DNA of 6,568 nt. It comes from JBECKQ01 sp040235375. GTDB lineage: Bacteria; Planctomycetota; Phycisphaerae; UBA1845. Of the stretch, positions 1 to 4,999 are shown in pieces (the first letter of the stretch is position 1; the number at the start of each line of letters is the position of its first letter). Below the pieces are notes generated by a model that was not told the DNA's origin, made no database searches, and saw only the letters and a list, made by a program, of their open reading frames with translations. The DNA lies in NCBI GenBank assembly GCA_040235375.1, contig JBECKQ010000110.1, positions 1-6,568 of the forward strand, written 5' to 3'. The position numbers and the translations under genes are program-made.

Positions 1-244
1 GGCCGTGCGGCCGCAGCGTCGGCGCATCCCACGTCGCGAGCACGTGGCCGTCGGAGGCATCGACCTTGTACAGCTTGGCCGCGCGCCAGTCGGCAAGATA
101 GAAGTTCGTGCCGTCCGTCGCCAGTCCGGTTGGATAGTGGCAGGGTGCGTCGAACGCGCATTTCACGTCGCCGGGCGCGGCGGATGCCGGTTGAGCAGTT
201 GCGAGGGTGAAGGTAAGTACGAGTATGCCGAGCAGAGTCTTCAT
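1..244 (-). CDS. Secreted beta-propeller (NHL/SMP-30-like) protein, 5' part only
   Basis: The first 81 codons are present; the gene runs off the left edge. Residues 1-22 form a signal peptide (MKTLLGILVLTF..., ending PASA before AAPGD), so the product is exported. Residues 31-81 look like the first blade of a beta-propeller: a DAPCHYPTGLATDG segment, then NFYLADW, then KLYKVDASDGHVL, and then a second DAPTLRPHG that begins the next repeat. This P-x-GL-x-x-DG ... LAD ... KLYKVD spacing is typical of NHL, SMP-30 and glutaminyl-cyclase-like propellers. From memory, Planctomycete proteins with such blades sometimes carry a transglutaminase-like domain afterwards; that part is not visible here. 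The start is the ATG at 244 with an AAAGGA ribosome site at 253-258, eight bases upstream. Enzyme or binding role cannot be assigned from one blade. Confidence 0.8.
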   Translation of the reverse strand, partial: MKTLLGILVLTFTLATAQPASAAPGDVKCAFDAPCHYPTGLATDGTNFYLADWRAAKLYKVDASDGHVLATWDAPTLRPHG

Positions 245-317
245 GGAGAGCGTCCTTTCTGACGTTCGCGAGTGCGCCGCGTGCGATCACGTTCCGCCGC
301 GGCGCAGAGGCATGCGC

Positions 318-332
318 CCATCGAGTCGATGG
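318..332. promoter_or_regulatory. Operator-like 7-1-7 palindrome
   Basis: The sequence ccatcga-g-tcgatgg is a perfect 7-bp inverted repeat around a single base. It lies directly downstream of the proposed -10 box (335-340), so it would cover the transcription start of the propeller gene, where a repressor dimer could act. A 7-bp palindrome of this size arises by chance several times in a window this long; only its position makes it notable. Confidence 0.3.
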
Positions 333-334
333 CA

Positions 335-362
335 AGCATACCGCGCGCCGGGCGCGGGACAA
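335..362 (-). promoter_or_regulatory. Candidate sigma-70-like promoter for the propeller gene
   Basis: On the minus strand a TTGTCC box (357-362) and a TATGCT box (335-340) are separated by 16 bases. Each matches four of six positions of the sigma-70 consensus (TTGACA and TATAAT). A start near 328 would give a leader of about 84 nt before the ATG at 244. The GC-rich surroundings make an accidental AT-containing match less likely, but consensus promoters are not well established for this lineage. Confidence 0.35.
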
Positions 363-461
363 AATGACGGCGACAGGCGACGTTGAACGATCGCGCATAA
401 CGCTCTGCGCGGTGGATGCAGGTGAGGGAGTCAGGCGTTTCGAGTGTCGTTGGTGTTCGCG

Positions 462-481
462 CCCCCCACTGGCGTGGGGGG
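462..481 (-). terminator. GC-rich hairpin, possible terminator without U-tract
   Basis: Eight perfectly paired bases, ccccccac (462-469) and gtgggggg (474-481), enclose a four-base loop. It lies about 135 bp after the pseudopilin stop and before the propeller gene's proposed promoter. No run of T follows on either strand, so it is not a classical intrinsic terminator. It may stop transcription weakly, protect a 3' end, or belong to a repeat element. Confidence 0.3.
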
Positions 482-539
482 TTCGGATGCCGATGCCGGT
501 CTGGGAGGCGGCGGGGCGTACGCGTGGTTGACTTTGTAT

Positions 540-559
540 CCGCTCCCTTACCGTCGCGG
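540..559. repeat. Imperfect palindrome, possible dispersed (REP-like) repeat
   Basis: The segment begins ccgc and ends gcgg, with partial pairing inside (ccgctccctta...cgtcgcgg). From memory, closely similar sequence occurs many times in intergenic DNA of Planctomycetes and Acidobacteria, where its translation gives spurious peptides such as LPYGRGS. Translating forward here gives LPYRRGSD. Only one copy is present in this window, so the repeat call rests on recollection. Confidence 0.35.
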
Positions 560-585
560 CTCGGACGGGTTGTTGCGCATGAGAA

Positions 586-603
586 CCGGGACGCCAGTCC
601 GGG
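586..603 (-). terminator. Hairpin just after the pseudopilin stop
   Basis: The arms ccgggac (586-592) and gtccggg (597-603) pair with one G/G mismatch around the loop gcca. The hairpin lies 12 bases after the pseudopilin stop codon. There is no U-tract, so terminator activity is only possible, not shown. Confidence 0.25.
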
Positions 604-615
604 GTCCCTTGAGGG

Positions 616-1371
616 TCAGAACTTGACGGGGGTGCCGCTGGGGGCCAGGTCCTTGTTGGTCGCTTCCTTGTTGCGGTACTCGACGGCGAGATGCTTGTTG
701 ATGACGTTGATGCCGCCGCGGTGCGGACCTTCGACCTTGCTGAAGGCGAGCACTTTCACCATGTCGCGGACGAACGTGCCGCGGCGGTACTGGGCGTTGA
801 GGATGTCCTGGTAAGCGTTGCCGGTCATCTTCAGTGACGGCGGCTTGTAGATGCGGTAGTCGAGGAAGCCGAAGTGCTCGCGAAAGTAGCCGCCCTCGAC
901 GTCGGCATCGCCGCTCGGCTGGTTGATGGAGGCCGGCCGGTAGGTCATGCGGAAGGGCTTTGAATTGCGCGGCCAGCCGACGGTGGCAGCCGGACAGGCA
1001 AATACCTTCTCGTCCGTGCCGACGTAGCTCGGGATGAGCACATTGGGCAGCGACCTCGGCCAGCCGTTCGAACTCGCGTCGCGATTGAACGGATTGATGT
1101 CCGCATCCGCGACGGACGGGTCGCCGAAGCCGTTCGTCGTGACACCGTTGGTCATTGGCGAGACGACGTAGGGTACGTGGCTGTCGTTCTCCGTCCAGTA
1201 ATTCCACAGGCCGTTCTCGATCTGCTTGAGCCGCGACGCGCAGACGACCTGCTTCGCCTGGTCGCGGGCTCCCTTCAGCGAAGGCAGCAGCATGGCGATG
1301 AGCAGGGCGATAACGCTGATGACAACGAGCAATTCGACGAGCGTGAATCCACGTCGACGATGGGGCATCAT
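616..1371 (-). CDS. Pseudopilin with prepilin N-terminal methylation motif
   Basis: A 251-residue exported pilin-like protein. The start MMPHRRRG|FTLVELLVVISV is a class III signal peptide: a prepilin peptidase would cut between G8 and F9, with the conserved Glu at mature position 5 (E13). The hydrophobic helix runs to about residue 28, followed by LLPSLKGARDQAKQVVCASRLKQI, the usual amphipathic extension of Planctomycete type II secretion pseudopilins. A KVFACPA segment mid-protein is also typical of this group. The C-terminus has HRGGINVINK followed by HL (H217 to H227-L228), which resembles the H-X9-DG motif of Planctomycete pseudopilins but lacks DG. The start is the ATG at 1371 with GAGG at 1381-1384, nine bases upstream; a GTG at 1374 and an ATG at 1368 are alternatives. 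No other secretion gene is adjacent, so its partner machinery must be elsewhere. Confidence 0.88.
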   Translation of the reverse strand: MMPHRRRGFTLVELLVVISVIALLIAMLLPSLKGARDQAKQVVCASRLKQIENGLWNYWTENDSHVPYVVSPMTNGVTTNGFGDPSVADADINPFNRDASSNGWPRSLPNVLIPSYVGTDEKVFACPAATVGWPRNSKPFRMTYRPASINQPSGDADVEGGYFREHFGFLDYRIYKPPSLKMTGNAYQDILNAQYRRGTFVRDMVKVLAFSKVEGPHRGGINVINKHLAVEYRNKEATNKDLAPSGTPVKF

Positions 1372-1391
1372 CACGGTCAGCCTCGAGCGTT

Positions 1392-1452
1392 AGCCCGCAT
1401 CATTCACCGGCTTCTGCCGCGTCGCCATAAGTGCCGGTGAATAATGCGGGCT
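1392..1452 (-). repeat. Long inverted repeat (20-bp stem, 21-nt loop)
   Basis: The left arm (1392-1411, starting agcccgcatcattc) and right arm (1433-1452, starting gccggtgaataatg) are reverse complements at 19 of 20 positions. The single difference gives a G-U pair in minus-strand RNA but a C-A mismatch in plus-strand RNA, so the fold suits the direction of the flanking genes. It lies 68 bp after the PEP-CTERM gene stop and 8 bp before the pseudopilin ribosome site. It could end or protect the upstream mRNA, affect pseudopilin expression, or be a copy of a dispersed REP-like element. No U-tract follows. Confidence 0.75.
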
Positions 1453-1482
1453 TGCAGGTGGAGGCCGCCGGCCCGGGGATCA

Positions 1483-1495
1483 CGTCGGACCGACG
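1483..1495 (-). repeat. Short 6-1-6 palindrome after the PEP-CTERM gene
   Basis: The sequence cgtcgg-a-ccgacg is a perfect 6-bp inverted repeat around one base, 24 bp after the PEP-CTERM gene stop and upstream (in transcription order) of the larger hairpin. A one-base loop cannot form sterically without opening a pair or two. A binding site or chance are both possible. Confidence 0.25.
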
Positions 1496-1519
1496 GCTCC
1501 ATGCCTGCATGACCACAGT

Positions 1520-2725
1520 CTATGTCCAGCGCCGCCGGCGCAGGATGGCCAGCGTGCCGAGCAGCAGGAAACCGGCCATGCCGGGCTCGGGCACAGGCAT
1601 CGACTGCGCCACCAGCACCATGTCATAACCGACGGTGTCGCCGAAGATCGGATCGGTCGGGCTGTTGGCGATGCCGAAGCCCGGCGACTCGAGATACACG
1701 AAGCTCTGCGAAAGTGGATCGACGTTGGGGATCACGACGCTGTCGAGGTACGCCCCCAGATCGCCGGAGAAGTCCGTCAACGGCAGGCCGCCGTTTCCGG
1801 CCGCCGTGAAATCGTCGCCGTACAGGCCGGATGCGATCGTCGCCGTGCTCGCGGTGCCGTTCGCCGAGTTGAACGTGTTGCCGACCAGGGAGGTATCGAC
1901 GGCCGGCCACGCGGTCGTGCCGAGCAGGCCGGCGAGCGTCGGAAAATCGCCCGTGCCCGGATCGCGCTCGATCAGCCACCCGTTGAGCGAGCCGAGAAAC
2001 TGGTGATAGCCGAGATCGTCCGGGCCGCTCGCGTTGCCGCTGATCGGGTCCTGCCAGAACTCGTAGCCGAGATTCTGGATGCGACTTATCCCCGAGGCGA
2101 TCGGGGTCAGCGTTCCCTGGCGCGTGTCGATCGAAGGGTTGATGGCGCTGCCGGCCGCGCCGGTCGCGCTCGTTCCCGCGAGCGTGTTCACCGTCACCGC
2201 GAAATCGGCGGAGATGCCAGGCGCTGCGGCGTTGCTGCCGCTGGCGTCGAAGTAATTGAGTGTGACGGTACCGCCTCCGGCGTTGATACCGAGATCGACG
2301 TAGCTGCTCGTGCCCGACATCAGAACCGGCGTCTGCCCCGGTACGGGCGTGAGGCTCCTGCTGCCGTTGCCCGTGTCGCCGTCGAGGTCGATGAGCGGTC
2401 CGCCGAGGAAGTCCACGCTCATGAACGGTGCGAAGCTCGGGATCGAGCCGCGCGTGAACGCGAAGCTGAGGGCGCCGTACTGATTCGGGTTGATCAGCGG
2501 CGTGCCGGTGCCTTGAAACGTCGCGGCGGGGCCGGCGGGCAATGTGCCGGCCAGCCGGTCGCCGTCATTGAACGGCGGGGCGCCGGGCGTGGCCGTCAGG
2601 TAGCGGTCTGCGCCGGGAAGAAGTCCGGCGTCCACGCCGGTGACGAGCTGGAACTGGTCAGCGCCGGCAACGCCGGCTAACCCGGCGGCGACCAGCAACG
2701 ATACGAGGAACGTACGACTGTGCAT
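1520..2725 (-). CDS. Secreted PEP-CTERM sorting-domain protein
   Basis: A 401-residue envelope protein. Residues 1-22 form a signal peptide (MHSRTFLVSLLVAAG..., likely cut after AGA). The body to about residue 373 is a low-Cys, Gly/Thr/Asn/Asp-rich domain that I do not recognise; it is homologous to the product of the gene just upstream (for example TGVD, DGDRLAGT, FLGGPL.DLDGD, ERDP.TG.FPTLAG, DLGAYLD.VVIP). The tail is a PEP-CTERM domain: VPEP at 378-381, a short hydrophobic helix at 383-395, then RRRR at 396-399. In known systems an exosortase recognises this tail; no exosortase is in the window. The start is set at the ATG at 2725, because the ribosome site GGAGGTGA overlaps the earlier in-frame ATG at 2734. 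Function beyond surface sorting is unknown. Confidence 0.88.
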   Translation of the reverse strand: MHSRTFLVSLLVAAGLAGVAGADQFQLVTGVDAGLLPGADRYLTATPGAPPFNDGDRLAGTLPAGPAATFQGTGTPLINPNQYGALSFAFTRGSIPSFAPFMSVDFLGGPLIDLDGDTGNGSRSLTPVPGQTPVLMSGTSSYVDLGINAGGGTVTLNYFDASGSNAAAPGISADFAVTVNTLAGTSATGAAGSAINPSIDTRQGTLTPIASGISRIQNLGYEFWQDPISGNASGPDDLGYHQFLGSLNGWLIERDPGTGDFPTLAGLLGTTAWPAVDTSLVGNTFNSANGTASTATIASGLYGDDFTAAGNGGLPLTDFSGDLGAYLDSVVIPNVDPLSQSFVYLESPGFGIANSPTDPIFGDTVGYDMVLVAQSMPVPEPGMAGFLLLGTLAILRRRRWT

Positions 2726-2733
2726 CTTCTTCA

Positions 2734-2741
2734 TCACCTCC
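2734..2741 (-). promoter_or_regulatory. Ribosome binding site deciding the PEP-CTERM gene start
   Basis: The minus strand reads GGAGGTGA, eight bases complementary to the 16S rRNA tail, ending eight bases before the ATG at 2725. The ATG at 2734 and GTG at 2737 lie inside or against this site and are too close to use it, so the later ATG is preferred. Confidence 0.65.
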
Positions 2742-2758
2742 GAAAAGCAGACTCGTCC

Positions 2759-2781
2759 AAAAATGTACCTGTCCCGTTTTT
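2759..2781. repeat. 23-bp motif with A5/T5 ends, possible dispersed repeat
   Basis: The motif runs from aaaaa (2759-2763) through tgtacctgtcccg to ttttt (2777-2781) in the 68-bp gap between the two paralogues. Its ends pair. From memory, similar A-rich/T-rich flanked versions of 'ggtacctgtccc' recur in intergenic regions of several bacterial groups. In the minus direction the T5 run lies after a weak cctg/cagg stem, so it could alternatively be a poor terminator. Confidence 0.3.
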
Positions 2782-2793
2782 CAGGGAGAGCCG

Positions 2794-4149
2794 CTACGGT
2801 TGCGGCCCGACGAGGTGCGCGGCGAACTCGACGTAGTCACTGATGTCCACGTCCTCGTCGTAATCGAAATCGAACACGTCGCATCCGGGGCCGAGCGTCA
2901 TTGCGCCATCCCCGTCGAAGCACGTTTGGAAACTCGCGTAATCGAACAAATCGGCATCGCCGTCGCGGTCGTAATCGCCGTCGGCGAGAATCGCCTCGGC
3001 GGCGATGAGCACCACGTCGTGGCCGATCGCGTCGTAGTAGATGGGATCGCTGCTGTTGTTGATGCCGAATCCGGCGCTTTGCAGATAGACGAAGCGTTTC
3101 GCCCGCGGATCGATCAGTGGGATGACCACGGTGTCGAGGTAGGCGCCGATGTCGCCGCCGAAATCGGTGAGCGCCAGTCCCCCTTCACCCGGCCCGGTGA
3201 ATGGATCGTCGGCCGGCCCACTGCCGATGGTCGCCGTGCCGCCTGCCAGGCCGTTGGCCGTGTTGTATGTCTGGCCGATAACCGACGTGTTCACGAGCGG
3301 CCAGAGTGTCGAGCCGAGCCCTTCGCCGGCCAGCGTCGGAAATTCGCCCGTCTGAGGATCGCGCTCGACCAGCCAGCCGGAAAACGTGCCCAGGTATTGA
3401 AACGTGCCGAGCACGTCCGCCGTCGTGGAACTGGCCAGCAGCGTATCCTGCCAGATCTCGAAGCCGAGGCTGCTGACCGCCCACACGCCACGGAGGTCGC
3501 CGCTGCTGCCGGTGCAGGCGGTGAGCGCGCCGGTTCGCGTGTCCACATCGGGATTGATCGCCGCGCCGGGCACGCCGTTCGTGGTTGTGCCGGCGATGAC
3601 ATTGGTTGTCACGGCGACGTCGCCGGGGACGGCGGGGCCGCCTTCGCTCGTGCCCGTCGCGTCGATGCGATTGATCGCGATCGTGCCGGCCGGCGTATCG
3701 ATCGTCAGGTCGATCAGGCTGGCCGAGCCGGGGATTTCGGCGGGCGGCGTGCCGTCCTGGGGGATGAGCTTGCGGTACGCGTTGTACAGATCGCCGTCGA
3801 GATCGAGCAATGGCCCGCCGAGAAAGTCGATGCCCATCAGCGGCAGACTGCCCAGCACCGACGCCCGCTTGAAGATGAAGCTGAGGGCGCCGAACTCGTT
3901 CGGATCGAAGTACGGTGTGCCGGTGCCGACGAACTGCACGACCTCGCCGGTGTCGGCCGTGCCGGCCAGCCGATCGCCGTCGCGAAATTCGCCGCTGCCG
4001 TTTGGCGGCGGCATGTTGCGCACCTGTCCCGGCCAGTGCCGCACGTCCACGCCGGTAAGAAGATGAAACTCCTCCGCCAGCAGCGCCGATGGCTTGACTG
4101 TTGCCACGGCAATCGCGCCCGCCAGAAGCAGGACATGTCGTCGTTTCAT
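2794..4149 (-). CDS. Secreted protein with C-terminal dockerin-like double EF-hand
   Basis: A 451-residue exported protein. The signal peptide spans about residues 1-25 (MKRRHVLLLAGAIAVAT..., cut near LLA|EE). Residues 26-383 match the downstream PEP-CTERM protein along their length; in the last 59 aligned residues I count about 37 identities. The family of this body is not known to me. The tail differs: two 12-residue calcium-loop motifs, DYDRDGDADLFD (392-403) and DFDYDEDVDISD (427-438), have acidic residues at loop positions 1, 3, 5, 7, 9 and 12, as in type I dockerin-like repeats. Two cysteines (410, 423) lie between the loops. In Planctomycetes such tails occur on many secreted proteins and need not bind a cohesin. 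The start is the ATG at 4149, with AGGGGA at 4159-4164 nine bases upstream; an earlier ATG at 4176 would spoil the signal peptide. It is probably co-transcribed with the PEP-CTERM gene. Confidence 0.87.
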   Translation of the reverse strand: MKRRHVLLLAGAIAVATVKPSALLAEEFHLLTGVDVRHWPGQVRNMPPPNGSGEFRDGDRLAGTADTGEVVQFVGTGTPYFDPNEFGALSFIFKRASVLGSLPLMGIDFLGGPLLDLDGDLYNAYRKLIPQDGTPPAEIPGSASLIDLTIDTPAGTIAINRIDATGTSEGGPAVPGDVAVTTNVIAGTTTNGVPGAAINPDVDTRTGALTACTGSSGDLRGVWAVSSLGFEIWQDTLLASSTTADVLGTFQYLGTFSGWLVERDPQTGEFPTLAGEGLGSTLWPLVNTSVIGQTYNTANGLAGGTATIGSGPADDPFTGPGEGGLALTDFGGDIGAYLDTVVIPLIDPRAKRFVYLQSAGFGINNSSDPIYYDAIGHDVVLIAAEAILADGDYDRDGDADLFDYASFQTCFDGDGAMTLGPGCDVFDFDYDEDVDISDYVEFAAHLVGPQP

Positions 4150-4278
4150 CGGACCTGTTCCCCTGCGAACCAGCACGCATTCGCGCGCCCGCCGATCGTT
4201 GGATCGACGCCGGACTTCACGTTGTGTGGAATGTCGGCGGCCAGCCGCGGCGGGTCGCCAACGCAGCGAAGTTGATTT

Positions 4279-4878
4279 CTAGCGGATGGGAGGGGCGCGC
4301 AGGCCGGAGAACGCGGGAATGTATGCAAGTTCGGTGCGTCGCGGCGCACATTGCCAGTCGCGATCGAGACGAATCGCGCAAGGCGGCAGCCGGAGCATGC
4401 GCAGCGGTGTCATGGCGACGAGTACCAGGCGACGGAGTCGGCGAAGGCTCTCGACTTGCGAGAGTCCGCCGAGAAAAAGCACGAGCCCTACTTCATACGG
4501 GCTGACGTGCAGCTCGCCGGCGATGGCGTTGTCGATCGCGCCGACGTGGATCAGGGCGATGACGATCGTGAAGGTGACAATGCTTCGCCAGCCGCTGCGC
4601 AATCGGAGCCACGGCACGTCCACGATCTTGAGAATGAAGAAGCCGACCGATGTGCAGAGGGCGACGAGCCGGAAGATGGCAATGACGCGTGTGTCGGCGG
4701 CGGACGCCGGAAGGTCCGCGGCAAGCGACGCAATGGCCGATACGTGCAGAGCGACAAGGCCCAGCCAGAACAGGCGCTTGACCATGCCGGCGGGCCACAC
4801 CGCGGAAAGATGTTTCGCCTGAGTATTCACGCGCGATCCGTTGAAGGAAGCGTCGGCTCTTTTATCTCTCGCTGCCAT
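4279..4878 (-). CDS. Hypothetical membrane protein, three to four helices
   Basis: A 199-residue protein that I do not recognise. Hydrophobic segments lie at about 34-54, 64-86 and 99-120, with a weaker one at 127-145, followed by a basic stretch (RRLRRL, 146-151). The C-terminal 50 residues are hydrophilic, with Cys167 and Cys177 ten apart and the ending FSGLRAPPIR. The hydrophobic periodicity argues for a real inner-membrane protein. The start is uncertain. At the ATG at 4878 a GGAGG (4881-4885) is only two bases away, which is too close. Downstream choices are GTG at 4830 or ATG at 4785; the latter gives a protein beginning MVKRLFWLGLVAL with the first helix at once. It lies 120 bp after the VWA lipoprotein gene and 129 bp before the dockerin gene. 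No function is assigned. Confidence 0.62.
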   Translation of the reverse strand: MAARDKRADASFNGSRVNTQAKHLSAVWPAGMVKRLFWLGLVALHVSAIASLAADLPASAADTRVIAIFRLVALCTSVGFFILKIVDVPWLRLRSGWRSIVTFTIVIALIHVGAIDNAIAGELHVSPYEVGLVLFLGGLSQVESLRRLRRLVLVAMTPLRMLRLPPCAIRLDRDWQCAPRRTELAYIPAFSGLRAPPIR

Positions 4879-4983
4879 TCCCTCCGCGCCAGTTGACGGA
4901 ACCTATCTGCCCGCCGAGCGAACTGCAACGGCGATTTTCAAAAACGTCTTTCCGCAGAGTTTGCCCGCCTGGTCCGCACGTCG

Positions 4984-4999
4984 GCGGCATGCGTGCCGC
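4984..4999 (-). terminator. Short hairpin at the VWA gene stop
   Basis: The arms gcggca (4984-4989) and tgccgc (4994-4999) pair perfectly around a four-base loop and touch the stop codon of the VWA lipoprotein gene. There is no following U-tract, so a terminating role is doubtful. Confidence 0.2.

Larger units (their letters stand above)
245..615. other. 371-bp intergenic region with palindromes, no convincing gene
   Basis: This gap separates the pseudopilin stop from the propeller gene start. Short frames exist on both strands but show no recognisable domain, and the ones I examined look like products of high GC. Its contents, from right to left in the direction of transcription, are a hairpin just after the pseudopilin stop (586-603), an imperfect palindrome (540-559), a strong GC hairpin (462-481), a promoter-like pair of boxes (335-362) and an odd palindrome (318-332). 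A further 6-bp-stem hairpin (arms 301-306 and 313-318) would sit in the 5' leader of the propeller gene. Confidence 0.6.

Noticed and set aside
548..1207. A 219-codon minus-strand frame overlapping the pseudopilin gene
   Set aside because: Arg-rich out-of-frame shadow; the pseudopilin frame has a diagnostic prepilin motif and a ribosome site.
2738..2793. Intrinsic terminator between the two paralogues
   Set aside because: There is a T5 run in the minus direction, but the preceding stem is only four base pairs (cctg/cagg); too weak to call, and read-through to the PEP-CTERM gene is more likely.
1520..4149. Cellulosome-type system based on the dockerin-like tail
   Set aside because: No cohesin, scaffoldin or glycoside hydrolase is visible. 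Planctomycete dockerin-like tails occur widely without these partners.
2800..4275. A 491-codon open frame on the plus strand opposite the dockerin-like protein gene
   Set aside because: It is antisense to a gene with a clear signal peptide, paralogue and EF-hand tail. Its translation is Arg/Ala/Val/Glu-rich with no domain, as expected from the complementary strand of GC-rich coding DNA.
4146..4349. A 67-codon minus-strand frame that covers the gap before the dockerin gene
   Set aside because: It overlaps the end of the membrane protein gene in another frame, has no ribosome site I can see, and shows no recognisable domain or signal.
4351..4896. Plus-strand frame of 181 codons opposite the membrane protein gene
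   Set aside because: The product is hydrophilic and low in complexity, with no recognisable motif, while the minus strand shows regular membrane helices.
4879..4998. Possible promoter (TTGCAG, 17 bases, TAGGTT) before the membrane protein gene
   Set aside because: Each box matches only three of six consensus positions, which is no better than chance.
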